A stretch of 64,000 bases of DNA. Origin: Roseiarcus sp963765375 (lineage in GTDB: Bacteria; Pseudomonadota; Alphaproteobacteria; Rhizobiales; Beijerinckiaceae). The stretch is taken from assembly GCA_963765375.1 (NCBI GenBank), contig CAVXVZ010000006.1, positions 65,952 through 129,951 of the forward strand. The letters are read 5' to 3'. The position numbers and the translations under genes were made by a program. The notes under the pieces were generated by a model, which worked only from the letters and a program-made list of their open reading frames with translations, ran no database searches and was not told the origin of the DNA. This document shows positions 16,301 through 25,022 of the stretch, in pieces (the first letter of the stretch is position 1; each line of letters starts with the position of its first letter).

Positions 16301-18205
16301 TTGACCGCCGACGCCCAGACCCCGACCAGCGAAGCCGCGACCCAGAGCTTCGAAGCCGACGTTTCGCGCCTGCTGCATCTCATGGTCCATTCGGTCTATT
16401 CCGACCTGGCCATCTTCGTCCGCGAGCTCGTCTCCAACGCCGCGGACGCCTGCGAGAAATTGCGCTACGAGGCGATCGCCAAGCCCGAACTGATCGAGGA
16501 CGGCGCTCCGTTCGCGATCGAGATCGCGATCAATCCCGACGCCAAGACGCTGACCTTCTCCGACAACGGCGTCGGCATGACCCGCGAAGACCTGACCCAG
16601 GGTCTCGGCACCATCGCCCGCTCCGGGACCAAGGCCTTCCTCGACAAGCTCGCGGCCGATGACGCGAGCAAGGAAGCCGCCGCCCTCATCGGCCAGTTCG
16701 GCATCGGCTTTTACTCGTCCTTCATGGTCGCGGACGAAGTCGTCGTCGACACCCGCCGCGCTGGAACCGACGAGGCCTGGCGCTGGTCGTCGGACGGCAA
16801 AGGGTCATTCACGATCGCGCCGCTCGCGCTCGAAAACACGCAGAAGCGCGGCACGCGCGTCACCCTTCATCTCAACGATGCGTCGGACGAATTCGCCCAG
16901 CCGCGGAAGCTCGAACGCATCGTGCGCGACCATTCCGGCGCGGTCGCCGTGCCGATCGACCTGATCGAGAAGGTCGGGGCCGAGAAGCGCCGGATCGGCG
17001 ACGGCGCGGCGATCTGGGCCAAGCCCAAGTCCGACGTGACGGCGGAGGAATATACCGAGTTCTATCGCGGCCTCGCCGGCCAGTTCGACGAGCCGGCGCT
17101 GACCTTGCATTGGCGCGCCGAAGGGCGGCACGAATATACCGTGCTCGCCTTCATTCCCGGCTCGCGGCCGTTCGATCTGTTCGATCCGGCGCGGAAGGGG
17201 CGCAACAAGCTCTACGTGCGCCGCGTGCTCATCACCGAGGACGCCGACATCCTTCCGGGGTGGCTGCGCTTCATGCGCCTCGTGGTCGACAGCGCCGACC
17301 TGCCGCTCAACGTCTCCCGCGAAATGATCCAGAAGAGCGATGTGTTCGCCGCGATCCGCAAGGGGGTGACCAACCGCGTGGTGCAGGAGCTCGGCAAGCT
17401 CGCGGAAGGCGAGCCTGAGAAGTTCGCCAAGGTCTGGGAGCATTTCGGCCCGGTCATCAAGGAAGGGCTGTACGAGGACCCCGAGCGTCGCGACGGCCTG
17501 TTCAAGATCGCCCGCTTCATCTCCACCAGCCATCCGGCGGGCGACCGGACGCTGGCGCAATATGTCGCGACGTTGCGGGAGAACCAGACGGCGATCTTTT
17601 ATCTCACCGGCGACAACGCCAAACGCCTCGCCGCAAGCCCGCAGCTCGAGGGGTTCAAGGCGCGCGGCGTCGAGGTGCTGTTGCTCGCCGACCCGGTCGA
17701 CGCGTTCTGGGTGTCGACCGCGGCGGGCTTCGACGGCAAGCCGTTCAAGTCGGTGAGCCAGGGCGCGGCCGACATCAAGTCGATCGCGCTCATCGAGGGG
17801 GCGAACGCCCCGGCGGAAGCGACCGGCGAGGTCGCGACGCTGTTTGCTTTCTTCAAGCAGACGCTGGGGGACGAGGTCGCCGAAGTGCGCGCTTCCGACC
17901 GCCTGACCGACAGCGTCGCCTGCCTCATCGCGCCCGAATTCGGCCCCGACCGCCAGCTCGAAAAGATGCTCGCCGCGCATGGCCGGATCGCCGAGCGGAT
18001 GAAGCCGATCCTCGAGGTCAACCCCACCCACGCGCTGACCAAGGCGCTCGCCGGGCGCTTCAAGGAGGGCAAGGACAAGCCGCTGATCGAGGACGCGGCC
18101 TGGCTGGTGCTTGATGAGGCCCGGCTCATGGAAGGCGCAAGCGTCGCGGACGCGCCGGCCTTCGCCGCGCGGCTGAGAAGGGTGATGGAGAAGGCGCTGG
18201 GGTAG
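16301..18205 (+). CDS. htpG: Molecular chaperone HtpG (Hsp90)
   Basis: A 634-residue Hsp90 homologue, an ATP-dependent cytoplasmic chaperone. N-terminal GHKL ATPase blocks are present: LVSNAADACEKLRYEA, FSDNGVGMTREDL, IARSGTKAFL and GQFGIGFYSSFMVAD. The middle-domain block LYVRRVLITEDADILPGWLRFMRLVVDSADLPLNVSREM and the C-terminal dimerisation region follow. Length is usual for the family. The TTG start follows CGGAGAGG. The gene appears intact, in contrast to the frameshifted genes just upstream. Confidence 0.96.
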   Translation: MTADAQTPTSEAATQSFEADVSRLLHLMVHSVYSDLAIFVRELVSNAADACEKLRYEAIAKPELIEDGAPFAIEIAINPDAKTLTFSDNGVGMTREDLTQGLGTIARSGTKAFLDKLAADDASKEAAALIGQFGIGFYSSFMVADEVVVDTRRAGTDEAWRWSSDGKGSFTIAPLALENTQKRGTRVTLHLNDASDEFAQPRKLERIVRDHSGAVAVPIDLIEKVGAEKRRIGDGAAIWAKPKSDVTAEEYTEFYRGLAGQFDEPALTLHWRAEGRHEYTVLAFIPGSRPFDLFDPARKGRNKLYVRRVLITEDADILPGWLRFMRLVVDSADLPLNVSREMIQKSDVFAAIRKGVTNRVVQELGKLAEGEPEKFAKVWEHFGPVIKEGLYEDPERRDGLFKIARFISTSHPAGDRTLAQYVATLRENQTAIFYLTGDNAKRLAASPQLEGFKARGVEVLLLADPVDAFWVSTAAGFDGKPFKSVSQGAADIKSIALIEGANAPAEATGEVATLFAFFKQTLGDEVAEVRASDRLTDSVACLIAPEFGPDRQLEKMLAAHGRIAERMKPILEVNPTHALTKALAGRFKEGKDKPLIEDAAWLVLDEARLMEGASVADAPAFAARLRRVMEKALG

Positions 18206-18222
18206 GAGAGGGCGTGCAGCAG

Positions 18223-18264
18223 GGCGGGGTCGTTGACCCCGCCGGCCGGGTCAATGACCCGGCC
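18223..18264 (+). repeat. Two adjacent perfect hairpins after htpG
   Basis: Two 9-bp-stem, 3-base-loop hairpins lie back to back. The first pairs GGCGGGGTC with GACCCCGCC around GTT (18223-18243); the second pairs GGCCGGGTC with GACCCGGCC around AAT (18244-18264). They start 18 bp after the htpG stop. There is no T-run, so they are more like a REP-type pair or mRNA 3'-end stabiliser than a rho-independent terminator. Confidence 0.6.
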
Positions 18265-18334
18265 CTACAGTCCTTCCCCTTGCTCCCCGGCTCCGCCTTT
18301 GCCACAAGGGGCGGCCTTACCGGAGCCCGATGCC

Positions 18335-19528
18335 TTGACCGCGATCAATTCCGCCTTCGCGCGGATGGGGGAGGAGAACGCCTTCGCCGTCCTGGCGCGG
18401 GCGGCCGAACTCACGCGCCAGGGGCGCGACATCATCAATCTCGGCATCGGCCAGCCCGATTTCAAAACGCCGCCGCATATCGTCGAGGCCGCGGTCAAGG
18501 CGCTGCGCGACGGCGAGCACGGCTATACCGACGCGACCGGAATTCAGCCGTTGCGCGAGGCGGTGGCGGAGGACCTCCACCGCCGCCTCGGGGTCGAAGT
18601 TTCGCCGGACCTTGTCCTGATCGTGCCGGGAGGCAAGGTGACGATGTTCATGGCGATCATGATGTTCGGCGACAACGGCGCCGACATCGTCTATCCCGAT
18701 CCCGGCTTTCCGATCTACCGCTCGATGATCGAATTCGCCGGCGCGCGACCGGTTCCGCTGCCGATGCGGGAGGAAAACGGCTTCGCCTTCTCGGCCGACG
18801 AGGCGCTGAAACTGATGACGCCCAAGACCCGCCTCGTCATCCTCAATTCGCCGGCAAATCCGACCGGCGGGGTGACGCCGGGCGACGAGATCGACAAGCT
18901 GGTCGCGGGGCTCGCGCAGTGGCCGGACGCGGCGATCCTGTCGGACGAAATCTACGGCCAATTGACCTACGACGGCCTCGCCCACCGCACGCTCCTCGCC
19001 TATCCGGAGATCCGCGACCGGCTGATCCTGCTCGACGGTTGGTCGAAGACTTACGCCATGACCGGGTGGCGGCTCGGCTATTCGGTATGGCCCAAGCCCT
19101 GGCGCGAGATTGCGCGGAAACTGGCGGTCAATTCCTATTCCTGCGTCAACGCGTCGGCGCAATTCGCCGGGATCGCGGCGCTGAACGGTCCGCAGGACTC
19201 GGTCGAAACCATGCGGGCTGAGTTCGACCGGCGTCGCAAAGCGGTGACCCAAGGCCTCAACCGGCTGCCCGGCGTTCATGCGGCGACGCCCAAGGGCGCG
19301 TTCTACGCTTTTCCCAATGTCTCGCGAACCGGCTGGAAGGCGAAGCCCCTCGCCTCGGCCCTGCTGCAGGACGCGGGCGTGGCGGTGATCGGCGGCCCCG
19401 ATTTCGGCGTCCACGGCGAAGGATACTTGCGGCTGTCCTACGCCAACTCGCTGGAAAACATAGAACGCGCCCTCGAGCGGATGCGAGACTTTCTGAGCCG
19501 TCCGGCGCGCGCGGCGGCGAGCTTGTGA
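18335..19528 (+). CDS. PLP-dependent class I/II aminotransferase
   Basis: A 397-residue fold-type I aminotransferase. Visible blocks are DIINLGIGQPDF, GEHGYTDATGIQPLREAVAE, the NSPANPTGG substrate/PLP block, ILSDEIYGQL and the Schiff-base lysine in LLDGWSKTYAMTGWRLGY. It probably transfers amino groups between an amino acid and 2-oxoglutarate or pyruvate; the substrate cannot be fixed. The TTG at 18335 is preferred because upstream residues in the same open frame are encoded by the hairpin repeat. It is followed by an unrelated small gene. Confidence 0.88.
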   Translation: MTAINSAFARMGEENAFAVLARAAELTRQGRDIINLGIGQPDFKTPPHIVEAAVKALRDGEHGYTDATGIQPLREAVAEDLHRRLGVEVSPDLVLIVPGGKVTMFMAIMMFGDNGADIVYPDPGFPIYRSMIEFAGARPVPLPMREENGFAFSADEALKLMTPKTRLVILNSPANPTGGVTPGDEIDKLVAGLAQWPDAAILSDEIYGQLTYDGLAHRTLLAYPEIRDRLILLDGWSKTYAMTGWRLGYSVWPKPWREIARKLAVNSYSCVNASAQFAGIAALNGPQDSVETMRAEFDRRRKAVTQGLNRLPGVHAATPKGAFYAFPNVSRTGWKAKPLASALLQDAGVAVIGGPDFGVHGEGYLRLSYANSLENIERALERMRDFLSRPARAAASL

Positions 19529-19568
19529 CGCGCTCTTTCCTGTCTTTTTTCGGGTGACGAACTTGATC

Positions 19569-19979
19569 ATGCGACCCCTCGTGCTTGCCGCCGCCGTGAT
19601 CGCCTTTTGCCCGTCGGCCCGAGCCGAAGACGCGCGCCCGTCGCAAACCGCATGCGACGCCGCCAAGATCGGCGCCCGCGAGCTTGCCGACTGCCTCAGG
19701 ACCAACGCCGACAAATCCGATCGGCAGCTCGCGGCGGCGGTCGAGGGGGCGATAAAATCGATCGAAGCGCGCCAGGGCCTGCTGTCGTCGCAAAAGACCC
19801 GGTGGCGCCGCTCGCTCACCGACGCCCAGGCGCAATGGGTCGCGTGGCGCGATTCGGAATGTCAGGACGTTGCGCCATTCGAAACCGGCATGGACGCCAA
19901 GAACGGCGACCCGCGCTTGCGCTGCATCATCGACTACGACGCCGAGCGCATCTCGAGCCTCAAGGCGCGCTATCCGTGA
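19569..19979 (+). CDS. LprI/DUF1311-family secreted protein
   Basis: A 136-residue protein with a signal peptide (MRPLVLAAAVIAFCPSARAEDA, cleavage after SARA). The DUF1311 pattern of paired cysteines and SLTDAQAQWVAWRDSEC then DPRLRCIIDYDAERISSLK is clear. Related LprI proteins bind or inhibit lysozyme; here the role is inferred as periplasmic. ATG 19569 is chosen because the signal peptide begins there; a GTG 15 bases upstream is possible. Confidence 0.75.
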   Translation: MRPLVLAAAVIAFCPSARAEDARPSQTACDAAKIGARELADCLRTNADKSDRQLAAAVEGAIKSIEARQGLLSSQKTRWRRSLTDAQAQWVAWRDSECQDVAPFETGMDAKNGDPRLRCIIDYDAERISSLKARYP

Positions 19980-20066
19980 GCCGCGGCGCCGCCGCGCTCC
20001 GTTTGGGATTGCCGGGCCGTCCTCGCCAATCCGCCGGCAAGAAGCGCGGCTAAAGGAGGTCAAGCA

Positions 20067-21047
20067 TTGGCTCATCTCGAAGGCCTCGGCTTTGCCGTCG
20101 ATTGGTTCGACCGCGGGTCCTACCGGCGCGAGGACCCGGTCGAAGTCGCGCGCCTGCGCGCCCTTGGCGATGCGCGGGCGCTCCTCGTCGCCCGCGACAT
20201 GCCGGTGTTGCGCAACAGCGAGACGGGACTCGATTCGCTGTTTCCGGTCAGCGAGATCGAGGCGCTCGGAGGGGCCGCGGTCGAGGCGCTGCTGGGGCTC
20301 GCCCCGAGCGGCGCGCCGATTTTCGCCGCCCTGCTGGCGGATGAAGCGGTGGAGCAGCGCTCGGACTCAAGCGACGGCTTTCTCGACCGGCGGATCCTGG
20401 TCGTCCCGGGCCGCGAGGACCTGAAGCTCATCGACCTGCGCTCGATCGCGGTCGGCGGCCTCGTGCCGCGCGATCAGGCGGCGATGCTGGCCGCGGCCAA
20501 GGCGCTGATGCACTGGCATGCGCATCACCGCTTCTGCGCCAACTGCGGCGCGCGCACCGACGTCGCGGTGGCGGGCTGGCGCCGGGACTGCAAGGTCTGC
20601 AAGGCGACGCATTTCCCGCGCACCGATCCGGTCGTCATCATGCTCGCGGTCGACGGGGACGCCTGCGTGCTCGGCCGCCAGCCCCGGTTCCCGCAGGGCA
20701 TGTATTCGGCGCTGGCCGGATTCGCCGAGCCCGGAGAGACGATCGAGGCCGCGGTCAGACGCGAGATCTGGGAAGAAGCCGGCGTCGCCTGCGGCGCGGT
20801 CCAGTATTTTGCTTCCCAGCCCTGGCCTTTCCCGGCCTCGCTGATGATCGGCTGCTTCGCGGAGGCCCGCGGCCGGAGCATCAAGGTCGACCACGTCGAG
20901 CTCGAGGACGCCCGCTGGTTCAGCCGGGAACAGGCGGTCGCGCTCCTCGAAAGACGCCACCCCGATCGCCTCACTGCCCCGACGCCGGTGGCGATCGCGC
21001 ATCACCTCTTGAAGCAGTGGGCTTACGAAGGGGTCAGATTTCGCTGA
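20067..21047 (+). CDS. nudC: NAD(+) diphosphatase NudC
   Basis: A 326-residue Nudix hydrolase that cleaves NAD(H) to NMN(H) and AMP and can decap NAD-RNA. It shows the four-cysteine zinc ribbon (FCANCGAR and DCKVCKATHFPRTDPVVI), the Nudix box (GFAEPGETIEAAVRREIWEEAGV) and the NudC signature SQPWPFPASLMIG. The TTG start is preceded by a near-perfect AAAGGAGGT. The gene is intact and followed by intergenic sequence that carries a terminator oriented the other way. Confidence 0.95.
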   Translation: MAHLEGLGFAVDWFDRGSYRREDPVEVARLRALGDARALLVARDMPVLRNSETGLDSLFPVSEIEALGGAAVEALLGLAPSGAPIFAALLADEAVEQRSDSSDGFLDRRILVVPGREDLKLIDLRSIAVGGLVPRDQAAMLAAAKALMHWHAHHRFCANCGARTDVAVAGWRRDCKVCKATHFPRTDPVVIMLAVDGDACVLGRQPRFPQGMYSALAGFAEPGETIEAAVRREIWEEAGVACGAVQYFASQPWPFPASLMIGCFAEARGRSIKVDHVELEDARWFSREQAVALLERRHPDRLTAPTPVAIAHHLLKQWAYEGVRFR

Positions 21048-21073
21048 TCAGGCCTGCGCCGCTGCCGTCCGGA

Positions 21074-21117
21074 CAAAAAAAGAGCGGATCGGCTAGGAGG
21101 GGGCCCGCCGATCCGCT
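21074..21117 (-). terminator. Rho-independent terminator on the minus strand
   Basis: A perfect 11-bp stem (AGCGGATCGGC at 21083-21093 with GCCGATCCGCT at 21107-21117) and 13-base loop, followed on the minus strand by CTTTTTTTG. It ends transcripts arriving from the right. The nearest minus-strand gene stop is 250 bp away (21368). Confidence 0.85.
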
Positions 21118-21310
21118 AGCCTTCGTGGAATGTCTTCGGCCCGTCTTGGCGCTCGGGGGCTGGGGGGCAAGAAAACCGAGCAAACCGCGAACCGATTCCA
21201 CGCGGCACTCTCACAATATGACCCGGCGTTGCGGCGCGCGCTTGACCACAAACCGGCCAAACTAAGGCATGATGTAAAAAATATTCTTCCACTTCCGGTT
21301 ACTATAATTC
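21074..21310 (-). ncRNA. Candidate minus-strand small RNA or long 3' UTR
   Basis: The 250 bp between the carboxypeptidase stop (21368) and the strong terminator (21074-21117) has no convincing coding frame. An AT-rich patch at 21265-21320 could supply a promoter (ATTATAG on the minus strand). The terminator loop carries CCCCCTCC, an anti-Shine-Dalgarno-like run of the kind seen in loops of some alphaproteobacterial sRNAs. It may equally be the 3' UTR of the carboxypeptidase mRNA. Confidence 0.3.
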
Positions 21311-21367
21311 TGCAGCCGCAGTTCGATTTTAACCGGCCCGAACTTTGTTGGCGCGTCCCCCAAGGCC

Positions 21368-22666
21368 CTATTTATCGCTCTCGCCCGCGACTGTCTTTGG
21401 CTTAACGGTCTTCGCGGCCACGACCTTCTGAGCCTTCGTCTCCACGGCGGCGTGGCGGATCGGCTTTCGCCGGGACTTCTCCCTCGCGCCTCGGGGCGCC
21501 GCCGACGGGTCGGCGATGGCGCTTTGAGCATCGTCGGAGGCTGTCGCTGTTCCGGTAGGGCGGGCGCCCAGCGCCGGGCCCTTCCAGCCCGGGGCGGGAC
21601 CGAGAAAGACATGAACCGGATCAAACCGGATCCTTTCGTCCGAGAGCACGGTGTGCGCGGGCGCGAGCAGCGCCGAGAACGGGTTGTTGAGAAACGGGAG
21701 CCCGCGGCCAGCCGACCCGGCCGCCTGAATAGGCTCGGCGAGGCCCTCATCTTCGGCGGCGGCGATCGCAGCCGCGTTGCGGCGGAGGCAGACGTCGGCG
21801 CGCATATTGGGGGCGCCTGAGCCCGACGAGGGCAGCGATTCCAGCGAGCCGCTCCCGCCCCCCATGGCGAAGCCGCGGTCGAAAAGGTCCGCCGCCTCCT
21901 GGTTGCGCGATTTCGCCGTCGGCGCCCCGAGGACGACGACGATCAGACGCCGCCCGGAGTGGTTGGCGCTCGCCACCACGTTGAAGCCTGCCGGGCAGGT
22001 GAAGCCGGTCTTCATCCCGTCGGCGCCGGGGTAGCGGCCAAGCAGGCCGTTATGGTTGGCGATGTACTGATTGCCGAGCTGAAGCGCCCCGATGCTGAAG
22101 AGGTCGGCATGGTCGGGAAACTCGCGCAACAGCGCGCGGGCGATCATCGCCATGTCGCGGGCGGAGGAGACGTGGGCGGGATCATGCAAGCCGTTCGGAT
22201 TGACGAAATGCGATTCCTGCAGGCCCAGGCGCTGCCCCGCCGCATTCATGTCGCTGGCGAAGGCTTCGACCGAGCCCGAAACGCCCTCGGCGACCATCAC
22301 CGCCACGTCGTTGGGCGACTTGACCATCAGCATCTTGAGCGCGTTGTCGAGCGTCACCTCGGTGCCGGGACGGAACCCCATTTTCGATGGCGGCATTCGC
22401 GCGGCGCGGGCCGACATCACCAGCGGGGTGTCCAGGGTGAGCTTGCCGCTGCGCACCGCGTCCAGCGCCACATAGACCGTCATCAGCTTGGTGAGCGACG
22501 CCGGATACCATTGGTCCGTCGCCTCGTTTTCCACGAGCACCTGGCCGCTGTCGGCGTCGGCGACCAGATAGGGCGTCGCCCGGGCGGAGACGGCGCCGAT
22601 CGCGAGCATGGCGGCGAGGCCGATGATCCCGCGCCGTCCAATTCCGCCCATGCCAGTTGGCGCCAT
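21368..22666 (-). CDS. Serine-type D-Ala-D-Ala carboxypeptidase (peptidase S11)
   Basis: A 432-residue penicillin-binding protein that trims the terminal D-Ala of peptidoglycan stem peptides in the periplasm. Active-site motifs are PASLTKL (SxxK), KSPND (SxN) and GMKTGF (KTG). A signal peptide covers RRGIIGLAAMLAIGAVSARA before TPYLVADADSG. The C-terminal third is low-complexity, basic and Ala/Lys-rich, ending KTVKPKTVAGESDK, unlike the membrane-anchoring helix of DacA. ATG 22666 is preferred because GGGGACCGGA precedes it and it keeps the signal peptide short; the frame stays open to 22729. Probably ends at the terminator at 21074-21117. Confidence 0.88.
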   Translation of the reverse strand: MAPTGMGGIGRRGIIGLAAMLAIGAVSARATPYLVADADSGQVLVENEATDQWYPASLTKLMTVYVALDAVRSGKLTLDTPLVMSARAARMPPSKMGFRPGTEVTLDNALKMLMVKSPNDVAVMVAEGVSGSVEAFASDMNAAGQRLGLQESHFVNPNGLHDPAHVSSARDMAMIARALLREFPDHADLFSIGALQLGNQYIANHNGLLGRYPGADGMKTGFTCPAGFNVVASANHSGRRLIVVVLGAPTAKSRNQEAADLFDRGFAMGGGSGSLESLPSSGSGAPNMRADVCLRRNAAAIAAAEDEGLAEPIQAAGSAGRGLPFLNNPFSALLAPAHTVLSDERIRFDPVHVFLGPAPGWKGPALGARPTGTATASDDAQSAIADPSAAPRGAREKSRRKPIRHAAVETKAQKVVAAKTVKPKTVAGESDK

Positions 22667-22799
22667 TCCGGTCCCCGCGATCTTTCCGAAGCCAAGCCTG
22701 TTCCTAAAGGAGAATGGCCGCAATCTCAAGCCGCGGGCATGGTTTAGGGCCGTCCTGACGCGGGACGGAATCGGGTCCTGCGCTCGTCAGTCATGGCGT

Positions 22800-23402
22800 T
22801 CAGACGACGTGGAACCGCTGTCGCGCCAGGTCCACGGGCGCGCCCGGCGGGAATGGTCCGCCGAGAAGGTCGCCGCAGCGCTTGGCGAGCCCGACGAGCG
22901 CGGTCTCCGTCGCCCCGGCGGCAAGCGGTCCAAGCGCCTCGTCGACGGCGGCTTGCCATTGGTCATTGACAACGGCCCGGGCCGCGTCCTCGGCGGGAAC
23001 GATGCGGATGTAATGCTCGGCGAGCGACACATAGACGAGCGCGCCGCACTTCGAGCGATCGATCCCCCGGAGCACGAATTGAGCCAGCGCCGCCCGGTGC
23101 CCGGCCGAGCGCGCCCAGCGCTTTGGAACGAGCCAGCGGCGGACCGGCGGCAGCGAGCCCACGACCGCGGCCAGAATGGCGACGAGCAGTTGAGCGACGT
23201 AGATGCGGTGGGCGGAAAGCTCGGTGAACAGCAAGAGCGGCAGCGGCGTCGCGAGCGCGAGGATGCAGGCGCCGAGCAGAAACTCGGGGTCACGGGAAGC
23301 GGAAGCGCCGGCGAGCACGCAGACGAGCGGCGCGCGAGTCTTGAGCTGCGCCGCGTCGAACGCCGCCTCGACGCGGGCCGTCGCGGCCGGGTCGAGGATC
23401 AT
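22800..23402 (-). CDS. TPM-domain membrane protein (second of pair)
   Basis: A 200-residue protein with two hydrophobic segments (LLGACILALATPLPLLLF and IYVAQLLVAILAAVVGSLP) followed by a TPM-type domain with ALVYVSLAEHYIRIVPAEDAAR. Its ATG overlaps the stop of the upstream TPM gene (TGATG at 23400-23404), so translation is coupled. Pairs of TPM proteins next to lemA are frequent in proteobacteria. The biochemical role is not established; an envelope maintenance role is inferred. Confidence 0.8.
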   Translation of the reverse strand: MILDPAATARVEAAFDAAQLKTRAPLVCVLAGASASRDPEFLLGACILALATPLPLLLFTELSAHRIYVAQLLVAILAAVVGSLPPVRRWLVPKRWARSAGHRAALAQFVLRGIDRSKCGALVYVSLAEHYIRIVPAEDAARAVVNDQWQAAVDEALGPLAAGATETALVGLAKRCGDLLGGPFPPGAPVDLARQRFHVV

Positions 23403-24175
23403 CACCAGCCTCCCGAGGCGCCGCCGCCGCCCGACGAGCCGCCGCCGCCGGAAAAGCCGCCGCCGAATCCCCCGCCGCCGCCGAAACCGCCGCCGCCAAA
23501 TCCGCCGCGGCCAAAGCCGCCGCCGCCCATCGGAATGAAAATCACGTTGCCGCCGCCGCTCCGCCGCGAGATGCGCGAAATCACGAACATGATGAACAGG
23601 AAAATGAGGAACGGCGCGAGCGCATCGAGCAGCGAAGCGTCGTGTTCGGGGCGCATGTCGGTCGGCTTCGGCTTCCATTCGGCCGAGTCGGTGGTGAGCG
23701 CGGTGATGATGTCGTCGACGCCGCGGGTGACGCCGCCGTTGAAATCGCCGGCCTTGAATCGCGGCGCAATCGCGTTGGAAATGATGATGCTGGAGACGGC
23801 GTCGGTCAGCGTGCCCTCGAGGCCGTAGCCGACCTCGATGCGCACCCTTCGTTCGTTCGGGGCGATCAGGAGGAGCGCGCCGTTGTTCTTTTTCGCCTCG
23901 CCGAGTTTCCAGGCGCGGAACAGCGCGTTGGCGTAGGGCTCGATCTCCTCGCCGCCGAGCGAGGGCACGGTCGCCACGACCAGCTGAATCCCGGACTTCT
24001 GCTCGAGGTCGGCAAGCTTGCGCTCGAGGTCGGCGGCGGTGACGGGCGACAGGATCTTCGCCTGGTCGACCACCCGTCCGGTAAGCGGGGGGAAGCTCGC
24101 CGCCGCAAGCGCCGCGCCGACCCACAGCGCCGCGATGAGGGCGCCGATCAGGGCCCGCGGCCAGAGGCGAGGCAT
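23402..24175 (-). CDS. TPM-domain secreted/membrane protein with glycine-rich tail
   Basis: A 257-residue protein with a signal peptide (ALIGALIAALWVGAALAAA), a TPM domain (GRVVDQAKILSPVTAADLERKL, IQLVVATVPSLGGEEIEPYANAL, ALLLIAPNERRVRIEVGYGLEG), a transmembrane helix (FLIFLFIMFVISRI) and a very glycine-rich tail of GGGGF-like units. This domain order matches the YgcG family. It starts 22 bp downstream of lemA and is coupled to the second TPM gene. The glycine tail creates a long GC-rich repeat in the DNA. Confidence 0.88.
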   Translation of the reverse strand: MPRLWPRALIGALIAALWVGAALAAASFPPLTGRVVDQAKILSPVTAADLERKLADLEQKSGIQLVVATVPSLGGEEIEPYANALFRAWKLGEAKKNNGALLLIAPNERRVRIEVGYGLEGTLTDAVSSIIISNAIAPRFKAGDFNGGVTRGVDDIITALTTDSAEWKPKPTDMRPEHDASLLDALAPFLIFLFIMFVISRISRRSGGGNVIFIPMGGGGFGRGGFGGGGFGGGGGFGGGFSGGGGSSGGGGASGGW

Positions 24176-24197
24176 CCGGACGCTCCGGGTTCGAGGA

Positions 24198-24794
24198 TTA
24201 GAACTTCACCTTCGGCGCCGCCTGGGCGCCGGAGTCGGCGGTGAAGGGAACGAGCGGCTTGATCGAGCGAAACACCGTCTGCGCCCAGAGCACGCTCGGG
24301 AAGGTCCTGAGCGTGGTGTTGAAGTCCTGCACGGCGGCAATATAGTCCCTGCGGGCGACGGCGATCCGGTTCTCGGTCCCCTCGAGCTGGGATTGCAGCG
24401 CCAGGAAGTTCTGGTTCGATTTGAGGTCGGGATAGTTTTCGCTGACCGCCAGCAGCCGCCCGAGGGCGCCCGAGAGAGCGTTTTGCGCGTCCTGCAGTTC
24501 CTTGACCTTCGCCGGGTCGGTCAGGTCGTTGGCGTCGAGGTGGATCGACGTCGCCTTGGCGCGCGCCTCGGTCACCTGGACAAAGACGTCCTTCTCCTGC
24601 TTGGCGTAGCCCTGGACCGTGGCGACCAGGTTGGGGACGAGATCGGACCGGCGCTGATACTGGTTCTGGACCTCCGCCCAGGCCGCGTTGGCGGCCTCCT
24701 GCTTGGTCGGGATGACATTGTAGCCGCAGGCCGAAACCGAAACGGCGATCAGCGCCAGAACAGCGAGCGACCGCAACCGTTGAAGCAAGCGCAT
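24198..24794 (-). CDS. lemA: LemA-family protein
   Basis: A 198-residue LemA protein, a long helical hairpin anchored by one N-terminal membrane or lipoprotein segment (SLAVLALIAVSVSAC; Cys23 is a possible lipidation site). Family blocks are NAAWAEVQNQYQRRSDLVPNLV, YAKQEKDVFVQVTEARAKA, VSENYPDLKSNQNFLALQSQLEGTENRIAVARRDY and NTTLRTFPSVLWA. First gene of the lemA-TPM-TPM operon and divergent from ilvC; the 230 bp between holds both promoters. Confidence 0.92.
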   Translation of the reverse strand: MRLLQRLRSLAVLALIAVSVSACGYNVIPTKQEAANAAWAEVQNQYQRRSDLVPNLVATVQGYAKQEKDVFVQVTEARAKATSIHLDANDLTDPAKVKELQDAQNALSGALGRLLAVSENYPDLKSNQNFLALQSQLEGTENRIAVARRDYIAAVQDFNTTLRTFPSVLWAQTVFRSIKPLVPFTADSGAQAAPKVKF

Positions 24795-25022
24795 GGAACA
24801 ACCCCCTCCCGGCCACGACCCGGACCCTTCGCGGGCCGGCGCCAATAATAAGGCGCCCGCCGCCATAAGGCCAACCGCCACCATGCCGCACTCCAGGCCG
24901 CGCTTGATCGCATCGCCCGCATTCACTAGAACCCCCGACTGCCGGCGTGGGCAAACCCGACGCACGGTCCTCTGCTCATGAGCGCGAAGCCGCTTTCGGC
25001 GCGCGAGACCGCAGGATATGAC

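Noticed and set aside
16805..18031. 408-codon minus-strand frame inside htpG
   Set aside because: Antisense shadow of htpG, which has every family motif on the plus strand.
18223..18264. Rho-independent terminator after htpG
   Set aside because: Two perfect hairpins but no T-run on either strand.
18317..19819. 500-codon minus-strand frame opposite the aminotransferase
   Set aside because: Shadow; spans two well-supported plus-strand genes.
23400..23540. GC-rich CCGCCG repeat block as a separate repeat element
   Set aside because: It is the coding sequence of the glycine-rich tail of the TPM protein.
24978..25022. N-terminal extension of IlvC
   Set aside because: Adds 15 residues not seen in the family; ATG 25023 has a ribosome binding site and gives the standard length.
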